A stretch of 64,000 nucleotides of DNA from Streptomyces griseoruber (GCF_001514205.1 NZ_KQ948775.1:1-64000), one strand, 5' to 3'; positions 1-7,839 are shown, counted from the first letter of the stretch. The notes: generated by a model not told the origin, from the letters alone. A program made the numbers and translations.

Positions 1-60
1 CCAGGCTTGTTCTGACCTCATGCCCTGTGTGCCTAGCCCGCCCGGAGGAGCGAAGCGACG

Positions 61-78
61 ACGGGTGCTTGAACCCGT
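61..78 (-). terminator. Weak stem-loop downstream of the DUF1152 gene
   Basis: ACGGGT and ACCCGT form a 6-bp stem with a 6-nt loop, just past the stop of the minus-strand DUF1152 gene. There is no U-tract, so termination is only a guess. Confidence 0.25.
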
Positions 79-93
79 AAGGAAGGTTGTTAC

Positions 94-1221
94 TCAGGTG
101 GCGATTGGGATGTGCCACAGTGGGGCTGTGTACTGGTCCGGTCGGCTGTTGATGAGCAATCGACGCAGGTCATCACGCTGTGAGCCGTCGAGGTTCAGAA
201 TCTCGGTGAGGTGGCGGAACGTTGTGTGGGTGACTCCGCGGCTTCGGGCCTCTGCCTCGAACTGGGTGAGCTGCGGGAGTACCGATCCGGCGTCGAGCTT
301 GGCCGGCCGTTGTTCCTTGAGCCAAAGGGCCTTGTTGCGCTCGTAGTCGATTTCGGAGAAGCCGCAGATCTCGCGACTCAGGTCCTCCACCTGGTCCAGG
401 GTGGTAGTCGACATGATGGCGCGGGCCAGCTCGTTGCGGCTCAGGGCCTCGTCAAGATCGACCTTGTGGACCTTCGGACTCTCGTCGGTGAGGGGGACGG
501 GGAGGCCGGCGTCACGGATTTCGCACGTGCCGCGTACGCCTCGGGCTGTCGCAGCGAGCATTCCGGTTGCTTCAGAAGGGTGCCAATCCAGGACCGAGCT
601 GACTGGTTCGGTGTCCTTCGCCTTGAAGGTATGGACGACTGGGCCGAGCGTGCCTCGCAGGTCTTCGTGCGACAGTTCGCCGTCCAGGCCAGGGCCTGCG
701 ATCAACAGGCGGATGGGTGCGTTAACTTGGCCGCACGCTGCCAGCGTCAGGGAGTCTGCCAGCGGGCTCTTCAAGGTCGGTTCGTCGCCTCGGGCCAGTA
801 CATCGCCGCCGACGTCGAGGAGATCGATCGAGGTCGGCTCAAGGTGAGTGACCAGGTCTTCGAGTTGGCCCGTGACGCCCTCGGCGCCGTGCCTTGGGTC
901 GATCAGTGCGAACGTGTGCGGGAGCTCCGCGGCGAGTCGGGGGAGCGTAGAGCCTGCCGGTGCGATCGGGCGGGCTTCCGCCGGCACCTTCCATACGATC
1001 GGGGTGAGCGGTTCGAGGCCGGTGAAGTCGTCGGTTCCTCGGGGGCCTGGTAGTGGGTCGATCAGCAAGCGGTCCCACGCATACGTGAGGATCACCGCCT
1101 GGTCCTCGTCGCCGTACAAGGCGGCGTCAAGCATTGCGGCGGCGACTGCGTCGCCCCCTCCTCCTGCTGCGACGATCAACCGCGTCATGGTCCCAAGACT
1201 ACGGGGTAGGCCATTGACCAC
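94..1221 (-). CDS. DUF1152 domain protein (AICE cargo)
   Basis: The predicted protein is 375 residues from a GTG at 1221; an internal ATG at 1188 would give 364. The conserved part opens with MTRLIVAAGGGGDAVAAAML, a glycine-rich N-terminus followed by a Rossmann-like pattern that I associate with DUF1152, a family of unknown function in archaea and actinobacteria. There is no signal peptide or membrane segment, so it is probably cytosolic. It is divergent from the GntR gene at 1270, and the 48-bp gap holds a 23-bp inverted repeat of the type also found beyond that regulator. It is therefore likely repressed by that regulator and part of the element. A role in maintenance or host interaction is inference. 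Confidence 0.75.
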   Translation of the reverse strand: MVNGLPRSLGTMTRLIVAAGGGGDAVAAAMLDAALYGDEDQAVILTYAWDRLLIDPLPGPRGTDDFTGLEPLTPIVWKVPAEARPIAPAGSTLPRLAAELPHTFALIDPRHGAEGVTGQLEDLVTHLEPTSIDLLDVGGDVLARGDEPTLKSPLADSLTLAACGQVNAPIRLLIAGPGLDGELSHEDLRGTLGPVVHTFKAKDTEPVSSVLDWHPSEATGMLAATARGVRGTCEIRDAGLPVPLTDESPKVHKVDLDEALSRNELARAIMSTTTLDQVEDLSREICGFSEIDYERNKALWLKEQRPAKLDAGSVLPQLTQFEAEARSRGVTHTTFRHLTEILNLDGSQRDDLRRLLINSRPDQYTAPLWHIPIAT

Positions 1222-1230
1222 TCACCCTAT

Positions 1231-1253
1231 AGTGGCTAGAGGCTATAGCCACT
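1231..1253. promoter_or_regulatory. Inverted-repeat operator, GntR regulator 1
   Basis: AGTGGCTA and TAGCCACT arms are separated by 7 bp in the divergent promoter between the DUF1152 gene and the GntR gene. The same AGTGGC/GCCACT arms recur at 2047-2086, which makes this the likely autoregulatory site. Confidence 0.7.
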
Positions 1254-1269
1254 TGGACGAGGAGGGGAC

Positions 1270-2010
1270 ATGCCTCAGATCGAGGAGACGCAGCCGAAGT
1301 ATCTCCAGATCGCTCACTTCATCCGCGATCAGATCCTGCGGGGTGATCTTCGGCCGGGGGACGAGGTTCCCTCGGAGAGGCAGTTGGCGGCGGACTGGAA
1401 GGTGTCCCGGCCGACGGCGGCGCGGTCGTTGGAGGCGCTGAGTCATCAGGGGCTCGTCGAGAAGCGGCAGGGGTCCGGCACGTACGTGCGGAGCCTCGAA
1501 GTGAATCGGCGGGCGCGGGAGTTGTACGGGCGGGCCCGGCAGACCGGGAAGATTTACACGCCTGGTGAGTACGCGGTGATCACGTCGGCCGGGTGGTTGG
1601 ATGCTCCGGATCACGTTGCTGAGGCGTTGGGCTTGGTCAAGGATCGTCGGGCGGTGCATCGCCGACGGGTGACCAACAACCAGGACGGGCCGATCACGCT
1701 GTCTACCTCGTGGTTCGCGCCAGAGATCGGGCAGCGGGCGCCCAAGCTTCTGGAGCCTGAGCGGATTCAAGAGGGCACCTTGATGTACGTCGAGAACATG
1801 ACCGGGCGGCAGGGGAGTTACGCCGAAGACCGCATGTGTGCCCGGCAGGCGACCGACGAGGAGGCGGCCGACCTCCAGCTTGAGGCGGGGTCTGCGGTGC
1901 TGATCGTGCATCACGTCGTCTTCGACCTCCAAGACCGGCCGTTGGAGTTCGCCGAAGCCACCTACCCGCCGCAGCGCTGGGCGTTCGAGCAGGGATATCC
2001 GCTCACCTGA
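1270..2010 (+). CDS. GntR-family regulator with UTRA domain (KorSA-like)
   Basis: This 246-residue protein has a winged helix-turn-helix at about residues 8-75 (PSERQLAADWKVSRPTAARS, then the GSGTYV wing) and a UTRA ligand-binding domain at about 95-240. HutC-type GntR proteins such as KorSA of pSAM2 have this architecture and repress transfer and excision genes of such elements. An AGGAGGGGAC Shine-Dalgarno lies before the ATG. Matching inverted repeats lie upstream of the gene and 37 bp downstream of it, so it probably controls itself, the DUF1152 gene and the zinc-finger/HATPase pair. The effector is unknown. Confidence 0.88.
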   Translation: MPQIEETQPKYLQIAHFIRDQILRGDLRPGDEVPSERQLAADWKVSRPTAARSLEALSHQGLVEKRQGSGTYVRSLEVNRRARELYGRARQTGKIYTPGEYAVITSAGWLDAPDHVAEALGLVKDRRAVHRRRVTNNQDGPITLSTSWFAPEIGQRAPKLLEPERIQEGTLMYVENMTGRQGSYAEDRMCARQATDEEAADLQLEAGSAVLIVHHVVFDLQDRPLEFAEATYPPQRWAFEQGYPLT

Positions 2011-2046
2011 TGGGTCGTCACTTCAGAGAACCGCTTGCGCGTCGTG

Positions 2047-2086
2047 AGTGGCTAATGCCACTATCCAGTAAGTGGCTAAGGCCACT
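2047..2086. promoter_or_regulatory. Two tandem inverted-repeat operators
   Basis: AGTGGCTAATGCCACT (2047-2062) and AGTGGCTAAGGCCACT (2071-2086) start 24 bp apart. Both have AGTGGC/GCCACT arms like the site at 1231. They sit directly before the zinc-finger ORF and its Shine-Dalgarno, and probably repress the 2107-2727 unit. Confidence 0.75.
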
Positions 2087-2106
2087 TGATCGGAAGGGGG
2101 CACGGG

Positions 2107-2280
2107 GTGACGAGTCAGCGGCCGGATCAGGGAGCGCACTTACCTTGCCGGGGTTGCCGGGGACGCGGCTGGAAGCGTGTCGGTTCGCGTACGTCCTTGG
2201 CGCTGGCCGCCGCCGCTGACCGCACCCGTGCCACATCGAAGCGGCGCTGTCTCGACTGCGATGGCAGCGGCAAGGAGTGA
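2107..2280 (+). CDS. Small protein with paired CxxCxGxG motifs
   Basis: A 57-residue ORF is read from a GTG at 2107, chosen because GGAAGGGGG lies 7 bp upstream; a TTG at 2086 overlaps an operator. It has CRGCRGRG near the N-terminus and CLDCDGSG at the C-terminus, which resembles one zinc site of the DnaJ cysteine-rich domain without any J-domain. It probably binds zinc. It lies 6 bp upstream of the HATPase gene, in the same presumed operon under the AGTGGC operators. Function is unknown; a role in protein or nucleic-acid binding is inference. Confidence 0.6.
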   Translation: MTSQRPDQGAHLPCRGCRGRGWKRVGSRTSLALAAAADRTRATSKRRCLDCDGSGKE

Positions 2281-2286
2281 GCGCGA

Positions 2287-2727
2287 ATGGTGGCTTACAC
2301 GATCGACCGCTACCCCTCTGAGGACTCACCGCGGCTCGGAGCAATGACCTTGCATCCGACTCCGGAGTCCGTACCTCGGGCTCGACGCTGGTTCCGCAAG
2401 TTCATCACCCCGTACGACCCGGCCTGCTCGGTCGAGGACTGCGTGCTGATGATCTCGGAGCTCGTGACCAACGCGATCCGTTACGGGCAGGCTGATGACC
2501 CGTGGGTCGTACGGGTGGAGTGGTTCCGCGAGAAGACTTCGCTCCGGGTCGAGGTGCACAACCCCGGCTTCCCCGCGAACGTGCGGCTGCGGAAGCCGGA
2601 TGCCAACGACGCGCACGGACGCGGTCTGCTGCTCGTCGACTCCATCGCCGAGTCGTGGCACTCGGGGCCCAGTCGGTTCGGCGGCACGCTGGTTTCCTTC
2701 GTGGTCGCCGATGCCTGGCCGGAGTGA
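2287..2727 (+). CDS. Anti-sigma-type HATPase (RsbW-like) regulatory protein
   Basis: This 146-residue protein has the GHKL ATPase boxes of Streptomyces RsbW-type serine kinases: an N-box (ISELVTNAIRYG, about residues 57-68) and a G2 region (HGRGLLLVDSIAESW, about 117-131). The classical G1 DxGxG is weak: the matching stretch is HNPGFPANVRLR. AAGGAG lies 8 bp before the ATG. Such proteins phosphorylate or sequester anti-sigma-factor antagonists. Here it is part of the AICE, and could tie element behaviour to host stress sigma factors; that link is inference. Confidence 0.8.
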   Translation: MVAYTIDRYPSEDSPRLGAMTLHPTPESVPRARRWFRKFITPYDPACSVEDCVLMISELVTNAIRYGQADDPWVVRVEWFREKTSLRVEVHNPGFPANVRLRKPDANDAHGRGLLLVDSIAESWHSGPSRFGGTLVSFVVADAWPE

Positions 2728-2776
2728 GGGCAATACTCTCCGTTGGTACTGCGTCGGCGGATTCGTCGTTAGTCTG

Positions 2777-2797
2777 GTTGACCGGTTGACTTGGCCA
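2777..2797. promoter_or_regulatory. Operator half-sites upstream of GntR regulator 2
   Basis: Two TTGAC half-sites lie in direct repeat within GGTTGACCGGTTGACTTGG. The stretch GGTTGACTTG occurs inverted at 4057-4066, before the transfer operon. Probably bound by the regulator at 2820. Confidence 0.6.
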
Positions 2798-2819
2798 ATC
2801 TCGACAGGCGGCGGCGTTC

Positions 2820-3548
2820 ATGGCGTATGAAGTGGAGGCACCGAAGTACGTACGCCTCGCCCAGATCATTCAGCAGCGCATCGAGGACGGGACGTACGCG
2901 CCCGGTACCCGCGTGCCCAGTGAGAATCAGCTGGTGCAGGCGTTCGGGATGTCCCGTCCGACCGTCGTCCGGGCGCTGGAGCTGCTGAAGCGTGACGGTT
3001 GGCTGGAGTCCCGGCAGGGGTTCGGCACGATCGTGCGCGGGCGTCCGGCCGTCGTCGAGCACAAGGACCGCCGGGGGAGCGAGGTACTCGCGCGTGACGA
3101 GTCGCAGGCCCCGGGGCGCGTGGTCGAGGTTGGTCATGTGACGGTTCCGGCGCGGGTCGCGTCCGTGCTCGGTTTGTCGAAGCGGGCGAAGGTTCTCGTG
3201 CGTCGATTCCTGGTCGAGGACGACGGGGAACCTGCTGAGCTGGTCTCGTCGTACTTCCCCGCCGGCCTGGTCGAGGGCACCGAACTGGAGAGTGCCGATC
3301 CTTTGAGCGGTGGCACTCGTGCACACCTTGAGGCACGCAAGAAGGTCCGGTTCGATCACGTGACGGAGCGGGTTTCGGCTCGACTGCCTGAGCGCGGTGA
3401 GGCTGAGCTGCTGGAGTTGCCGGACGGCGTACCCGTTCTCAGTGTCCTGGTCGTCGCGTGCGACGCGTCGGGCCAAGCGTTGCAGGTGTCTGACGTGCTG
3501 CTTCCTGCTGATCGGCAAGAGCTGGAAGATACCTATCGCCTGAGCTGA
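2820..3548 (+). CDS. GntR-family regulator with UTRA domain (second, KorSA-like)
   Basis: This 242-residue protein has a GntR winged helix at about residues 8-75 (PSENQLVQAFGMSRPTVVRA; wing QGFGTIV) and a UTRA domain at about 95-235. It is only distantly similar to the regulator at 1270, and its putative operator (TTGAC half-sites at 2777-2797 and 4053-4105) differs. The two GntR proteins therefore probably run separate circuits. Because its sites flank the start of the tra cluster, this one is the better candidate for the transfer repressor equivalent to KorSA. Confidence 0.87.
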   Translation: MAYEVEAPKYVRLAQIIQQRIEDGTYAPGTRVPSENQLVQAFGMSRPTVVRALELLKRDGWLESRQGFGTIVRGRPAVVEHKDRRGSEVLARDESQAPGRVVEVGHVTVPARVASVLGLSKRAKVLVRRFLVEDDGEPAELVSSYFPAGLVEGTELESADPLSGGTRAHLEARKKVRFDHVTERVSARLPERGEAELLELPDGVPVLSVLVVACDASGQALQVSDVLLPADRQELEDTYRLS

Positions 3549-3553
3549 CAGCT

Positions 3554-3973
3554 CTATGCGCGCTGCGGTCTCGTGGCCAGGCGGTAGATCAGGTACGTGA
3601 GGGCCAGGATGAAGTCGGCGGCCACCCAGAACCCGACGACGAGACCCACCCCGATCGTGGTTCCGATGTCGCCGGCGTCCTGGCACACCTTCAGGCTGTC
3701 GCCGGTCAGTCCATTGCAGGAGTCGGGGTTGTCGTCGTTGCTTGCGATGCCCGCGATCACCCAGATCAAGAACAAGATCTGGACGCCCAGGAAGAACCAC
3801 AAGAAGACGCGACGGCGCTTCTTCGGTCGAGGTGGATGCGCACCATCTGCGGCGTGGTCGCTTACTGGTGGGCCTTGAGGTGGTGTTGGCCAGGCATCCG
3901 GCGTCGGCGCGGCTCCTTGCGGGTTCCGAGGGCCCCATGGCTGCGGTTCCTGAGCGCGGTGTCGTCTGCCCAT
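3554..3973 (-). CDS. Small proline-rich two-TM membrane protein
   Basis: The 139-residue protein has a proline-rich cytosolic N-terminus (about residues 1-50) with a basic KKRRR stop. One membrane helix follows at about 54-75 (VFLWFFLGVQILFLIWVIAG) and a second at about 103-130, with two cysteines in the loop between them. It is convergent with the GntR gene (5-bp gap) and divergent from the 4142 gene, and shares the TTGAC operator region upstream. Similar Pro-rich two-TM proteins are common in Streptomyces elements. I recognise no specific function. Confidence 0.65.
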   Translation of the reverse strand: MGRRHRAQEPQPWGPRNPQGAAPTPDAWPTPPQGPPVSDHAADGAHPPRPKKRRRVFLWFFLGVQILFLIWVIAGIASNDDNPDSCNGLTGDSLKVCQDAGDIGTTIGVGLVVGFWVAADFILALTYLIYRLATRPQRA

Positions 3974-4052
3974 GTCGCGCCCTCCTCTGTGCTGGTCGCT
4001 TCATGGTGCGCTTGCCTGGTTGGTTGTGCTCGGTGGAGCAAACCCAAGTCAC

Positions 4053-4105
4053 TTGACAAGTCAACCTGGCATCCCTAACTTCGAACTTGCTAAGTCAACT
4101 TGTCA
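4053..4105. promoter_or_regulatory. Operator cluster before the transfer operon
   Basis: TTGACAAGTCAA (4053-4064) is a palindrome with a 2-bp centre, and AAGTCAACTTGTCA (4092-4105) repeats the half-sites. They lie between the divergent membrane-protein gene and the tra operon and match the TTGAC repeats before GntR regulator 2. They probably set repression of transfer. Confidence 0.68.
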
Positions 4106-4141
4106 GGTGGCGAGTTGATCGACTCAGAAGGAGAAATCTCT

Positions 4142-4492
4142 GTGCGTGTTATCCGCGTTGACGCCTCGACCGCGACGATCCTCCTCACCGAAGCGCCGGC
4201 ACCGAAGGTGCGCGACCGGCAGACCGGTGAGATCGCCAAGGACGCCGTGAGCGGTGAGGCGCTGATGACCATCGGCGTCGTCTACATCGACGAAGGTGAG
4301 TCGTCGCTGATCCAGGTCACCATCCCGGAGAGCGGTGTGACGGACGGCCTGACCGTCGGTGCTCCGGTCTCGCTGCCGGGGCTGGTTGCCCGGCCCTGGC
4401 AGTCCGTGTTCAACGGGCGTGAGCGGCACGGCATCGCTTACCGGGCGACGGCCGTCATGCCCGGTGTCTTCCAGATGGCTCAGGCGGGCTGA
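4142..4492 (+). CDS. Conserved AICE protein upstream of the translocase gene
   Basis: This 116-residue protein is read from a GTG at 4142, supported by AAGGAG 8 bp upstream; the frame is open back to 4100. It has no membrane segment or signal. Beta-rich stretches (VRVIRVDASTATILLTEAPA; SLIQVTIPE) suggest a small folded domain. It is first in the presumed transfer operon and ends 5 bp before the translocase start. Genes at this position are common in pSAM2-type elements, but I know of no assigned function. Confidence 0.7.
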   Translation: MRVIRVDASTATILLTEAPAPKVRDRQTGEIAKDAVSGEALMTIGVVYIDEGESSLIQVTIPESGVTDGLTVGAPVSLPGLVARPWQSVFNGRERHGIAYRATAVMPGVFQMAQAG

Positions 4493-4497
4493 TCGAC

Positions 4498-5871
4498 GTG
4501 ACCGAACTGGTGACGTTGGCCGAGCTGGGCGGACCGCTCGCCGTGATAGGCGGCGCGGCCTACGCCCGGCACGCCCACCCGGCGGCGTACTGGTCCACGG
4601 TCGGGCTGCCGCTCTCGGTGGCCCGGCTGCTGGCCTCGTACTCCTCGACCATGGACGCGTGCGGGCTCACCGTCGAGCCGTCCCGGTGGCGGGCCCTGGC
4701 CGTCCGGGCCACTACTCGGCGGGAGGTTCGGCCGGTTCCCCCGCGTCGCGGAGTGATCCGGCCCAACTCGACCGGTTTCCGGGTACGGCTGCGACTCGCT
4801 CCCGGGCAGGAACCGGCGGACGTCGCCGCCTCGGCTGAACGGCTGCGGCACGCCTGGGGCGTTCACGCTGTGTACGTGCGGGACGTGAAGCCCGGTGTCG
4901 TCGAACTCCGGCTCGTCGGCTACGACGTCTTACGCAAGGTGCGCATGCCGCGTCGTGTCGACAGCGGGCTTCTGCGCGTGCCGGTGGCCCTGCGGGAGGA
5001 CGCGACCGCGTTCGTCCGCGACTACCGCGCCGTACCGCATGAACTCGTCCTCGGTGCCACGCTGTCCGGCAAGTCCATGTACCTGCGACATGTCGTCTCC
5101 GGCCTCGCACCACAACCCGTCGCCCTGGTCGGAATCGACTGCAAGCGCGGTGTCGAGCTGGCGCCGTTCGCCTCACGGCTCTCCGCGCTGGCGACCGACC
5201 CCGGTGAAGCGGCCGAGCTGCTGCCGGTGCTGGTCAAGGAAATGGAGGACCGATACGACCTGATCAAGGCCCGGCAGGGCATCGCCCCCGGCACCCCGGA
5301 CGAGGAGATTACCTCGGACATCTGGGGACTGCCCGACAGCGAACGGCCCGTGCCTGTCGTCCTGTTCGTCGACGAGGTGGCCGAACTCTTCCTCGTCGCC
5401 ACCCGCAAGGACGAGGAACGGCGGGATGAGATGGTCACTCAGCTCATCCGCCTCGCCCAGCTCGGCCGCGCAGCCGGCATCTACCTGGAAGTCTGCGGGC
5501 AGCGCTTCGGCGCCGAACTCGGCAGGGGCGCCACCATGCTCCGGGCCCAGCTCACCGGCCGCGTCTGCCACCGCGTCAACGACGAAGCCTCCGCGAAAAT
5601 GGCGCTCGGCGACATCGCGCCCGAAGCGGTCTACGCGGCCTGCTCCATCGCCCCCGAACTGCCCGGCCTCGCCGTCGTCGGCGACACCTCCGGCGGCTGG
5701 TCCCGCATCCGCACCTCCTACCTCTCCCTCGCTGATGCTGCGGCCACGTGCCGTGAGTCGGCGCACCTGGCCCCGGAAGTTCCGGCGCTCACTCCCTTCC
5801 GGCCGTACGCCCCACCCCTACCCGTGGCGGCCCCCGGCACGGCGACCACTACCCGGCCCGTCACCGAGTAG
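4498..5871 (+). CDS. traSA: FtsK/SpoIIIE-like DNA translocase, conjugal transfer protein (TraB/TraSA type)
   Basis: The 457-residue protein carries a Walker A (GATLSGKS, about residues 186-193) and a Walker B (VVLFVDEVAEL, about 285-295), as in FtsK-like conjugation ATPases. Actinomycete elements use one such hexameric pump to move double-stranded DNA between mycelia, in place of relaxase plus type IV secretion. Only weak N-terminal hydrophobicity (about 5-25) is visible, so membrane anchoring may depend on partners. It is read from a GTG at 4498, within an operon. The clt recognition site was not identified. I assign the family with confidence and the symbol by analogy to pSAM2. Confidence 0.88.
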   Translation: MTELVTLAELGGPLAVIGGAAYARHAHPAAYWSTVGLPLSVARLLASYSSTMDACGLTVEPSRWRALAVRATTRREVRPVPPRRGVIRPNSTGFRVRLRLAPGQEPADVAASAERLRHAWGVHAVYVRDVKPGVVELRLVGYDVLRKVRMPRRVDSGLLRVPVALREDATAFVRDYRAVPHELVLGATLSGKSMYLRHVVSGLAPQPVALVGIDCKRGVELAPFASRLSALATDPGEAAELLPVLVKEMEDRYDLIKARQGIAPGTPDEEITSDIWGLPDSERPVPVVLFVDEVAELFLVATRKDEERRDEMVTQLIRLAQLGRAAGIYLEVCGQRFGAELGRGATMLRAQLTGRVCHRVNDEASAKMALGDIAPEAVYAACSIAPELPGLAVVGDTSGGWSRIRTSYLSLADAAATCRESAHLAPEVPALTPFRPYAPPLPVAAPGTATTTRPVTE

Positions 5872-5954
5872 CCCTACGCGATCCATCGGCTGGCGCGGCC
5901 GTCCCGCGCCACGTCCCTACCCGATCCATGTCTGAAACCAGGAGGGCAACCCCC

Positions 5955-6215
5955 GTGACCGCCTCGATGGCCTTCTACGCCGACACCCGGACGACCGTCC
6001 GCCTCAGCCAGTACGGCACGGATCGCGCGCCGATTCTGGCGCTCGACGGTGCGGACCACTCCTTGACCCTCTCGGCCTTCGACACGTTGCCCATGGCGGC
6101 TCACCTGGCCTTCGCCCGAGACCTGGCCGCCGCTTGCGCGGACTACGTCAAGGCGCTGGAGGTCTACGCCGCCACCGTGGCGGACAACGGGCAGGAATCG
6201 ATCGAGGGGCCGTGA
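5955..6215 (+). CDS. Small AICE protein of unknown function
   Basis: This 86-residue protein is read from a GTG at 5955 with GGAGGG 8 bp upstream; an in-frame ATG at 5928 lacks a ribosome site. It contains MAFYADTRTTVRL and a helical C-terminal half (DLAAACADYVKALEVYAATV). Its stop overlaps the next start (TGATG), implying coupled translation. No family is recognised; its position between the translocase and the DUF2637 gene suggests a transfer accessory. Confidence 0.65.
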   Translation: MTASMAFYADTRTTVRLSQYGTDRAPILALDGADHSLTLSAFDTLPMAAHLAFARDLAAACADYVKALEVYAATVADNGQESIEGP

Positions 6216-6808
6216 TGCGGTTGCCCGTCCGCCTCGACGCCGTACTCGTCCAAGCCCTGATCGCTGCCGCGTTGTCCTTCGCCCACCTTCACGACCTGGC
6301 CGCGGCTGCTGGGCAGGACGGGTGGAAGGCGTGGGCCTATCCCGTCTCCGTCGACCTGCTGTTGGTGGCGGCCTGGCGGCGACTGCGGTCCGGCGGGTCG
6401 AAAGCGGCCGGGTGGTGCTGGTTTCTCGTTGCGCTGATTGCGTCGCTTGGCGCCAACATCGCCACGGCCGGCCTGCTCGACCTGGACGCCGTACCGGCCT
6501 GGCTGCGGATCCTCGTCGCCGGATGGCCCGCGGTCGCCTTCCTCGGCGGCACGCTCCTCGCCCACGGCTCGACGGAAGAGCCGGAAGCGGTGCCGACCCC
6601 GACGACGGAACTGGTCGCCGTAGAGGCTGCGCCGGAATCGGCTCCGCCTTCCGTCACCCCGGTCCCGCCCGCCCTCGTCACCCACGCCCGCAAGGTCGCC
6701 GACGAACACCACGCCCGGACCGGAACACCCATCGACACCCCGACCCTCCGCGCCCGGCTCGGAGTCCCGATGCCGCTCGCCGAAGCCATCGCCACCCAAC
6801 TCACCTGA
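6215..6808 (+). CDS. DUF2637 membrane protein, spread-type
   Basis: The 197-residue protein has about four hydrophobic stretches in its first 115 residues (VLVQALIAAALSFAHLHDLA; WAYPVSVDLLLVAAW; CWFLVALIASLGANIA; WLRILVAGWPAVAFLGGTLL). An acidic Pro/Glu linker and a C-terminal helical domain (about 150-197, TPTLRARLGVPMPLAEAIAT) follow. DUF2637 proteins recur in Streptomyces plasmids and AICEs. The start is fixed by a TGATG overlap with the preceding gene. By position it probably acts in intramycelial spread; this is inferred, not shown. Confidence 0.78.
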   Translation: MRLPVRLDAVLVQALIAAALSFAHLHDLAAAAGQDGWKAWAYPVSVDLLLVAAWRRLRSGGSKAAGWCWFLVALIASLGANIATAGLLDLDAVPAWLRILVAGWPAVAFLGGTLLAHGSTEEPEAVPTPTTELVAVEAAPESAPPSVTPVPPALVTHARKVADEHHARTGTPIDTPTLRARLGVPMPLAEAIATQLT

Positions 6809-6828
6809 AATAAGGAGCACTTCAGCAC

Positions 6829-7029
6829 ATGCAGCCGTCCACGCTCCGCGCTCTCAACCGCGCCGCCGAGCTGACCCGTTAGAACCGCCTCACCGAAGCA
6901 ATGCTCATCGCCGAACCCGTGATCCTCACCGCCGACGCGGTCGAGGGCGACGAGATCCGGCGCTGGCTGCTCGACCACGTCGCCGACTTCACCGGCGAGA
7001 ACCACGACGAACCGAAGGGGCTGCCCTGA
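6829..7029 (+). pseudogene. Small AICE ORF interrupted by an in-frame amber codon
   Basis: ATG at 6829 has TAAGGAG 8-10 bp upstream. After 17 codons (ending AAELTR) the frame meets TAG at 6880-6882, then stays open with coding-like third positions (RLTEAMLIAEPVILTADAVE and onward) to a TGA at 7027-7029, which overlaps the next start. The intact product would be about 66 residues. CAG to TAG is a single transition and would explain the stop. Restart at the ATG at 6901 would give 42 residues. Read as a recently broken gene; a sequencing error is the alternative. Confidence 0.6.
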
Positions 7030-7220
7030 TGCCCGCCAACCGCCGCTTCCGCCGCGTCGTCCGCATCGGCCCCGTCCAGGTCGGCACCTACTACGACGGC
7101 CGGGGCCGCGAGAAGCACGCCGCCGTCTGCACGGCTCCGCGCTGCGGCTTCTCCGCCGACTACGACAGCCGCACCGCCGCCGAGCTGGCCGCCCGCACCC
7201 ACCGCTGCCGCGTCCGCTGA
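7029..7220 (+). CDS. Small AICE mobile-element transfer protein
   Basis: The 63-residue basic protein has one possible metal site: CTAPRCGF in the middle and HRC near the C-terminus. It belongs to a family commonly labelled 'mobile element transfer protein' in Streptomyces elements, recognised here from FRRVVRIGPVQVGTYYDGRG. The start overlaps the preceding stop (TGATG), so it is translationally coupled. Biochemical role unknown; by position it is linked to spread. Confidence 0.75.
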   Translation: MPANRRFRRVVRIGPVQVGTYYDGRGREKHAAVCTAPRCGFSADYDSRTAAELAARTHRCRVR

Positions 7221-7230
7221 GGAGAACACC

Positions 7231-7425
7231 GTGACCGTCTCGCTCCCGCTCGTCTTCGTCCTGGGCGTCATCGCCTGGGCCGCGATCAAGTTCCTCGGCG
7301 TCCGCATCTGGGTCGCCGTCGTGATCGCACTGTTCGGCTTCTGGCTCTCGCACACCTTCCTCGCCCCCGCCATCGAAACCGGCACCCGTACCGGCGTCGG
7401 CGTCGTCAACGGCGACAACAAGTGA
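7231..7425 (+). CDS. Small two-helix membrane protein, spread-type
   Basis: This 64-residue protein is mostly hydrophobic: helices at about residues 4-22 (LPLVFVLGVIAWAAIKFLGV) and 25-45 (IWVAVVIALFGFWLSHTFLA), then a short polar tail ending GDNK. It is read from a GTG at 7231 with GGAGAA upstream. In the tra operon; likely a Spd-like membrane component, by analogy only. Confidence 0.68.
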   Translation: MTVSLPLVFVLGVIAWAAIKFLGVRIWVAVVIALFGFWLSHTFLAPAIETGTRTGVGVVNGDNK

Positions 7426-7439
7426 CAAGGAGGTCCGCC

Positions 7440-7688
7440 GTGTTGTTCCGTCCGCAGCTGCCCGACACTCCGCACTCGCCCACGACCATCACCACGCACC
7501 ACCAGGTGCAGGCTCCGGCGCCCTCCGCCGGCCTTCCCCTCACCCCCTACGTGGGCGCGGTCGCCGCCGTGGTCGTCGTCGGCATCGTCCTCACCGCGCT
7601 CCTGGCGGCCGTCGCCGTCACGGCCATTTCGGTCGCCATCGCTGCCGTGGTCCTGCGCTCCCTCGTCACGGGCGCCAACAGGCGCTGA
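7440..7688 (+). CDS. Small membrane protein, spread-type
   Basis: The 82-residue protein starts at a GTG at 7440, chosen because AAGGAGG lies 6 bp upstream. Residues 1-32 are polar and proline-rich (TTITTHHQVQAPAPSAGLP). Residues 37-75 form one long or two closely spaced membrane helices rich in Val/Ala/Ile. The tail is TGANRR. It is the last small gene before rep and probably belongs to the spread group. Confidence 0.66.
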   Translation: MLFRPQLPDTPHSPTTITTHHQVQAPAPSAGLPLTPYVGAVAAVVVVGIVLTALLAAVAVTAISVAIAAVVLRSLVTGANRR

Positions 7689-7839
7689 CCGGCCACCGGG
7701 GCGGCAAACGCCGCCAAGCATCCCGCCGCCCCGGGGCCGTCCCTCCCAACCACCGAAACAGCCGAAAGGGACTCCCATCCTTACCCACTCGACCCCGCCC
7801 CCGCTGGCGGAGCTGAGCACCCTCGCCGCCCTCGGCACC

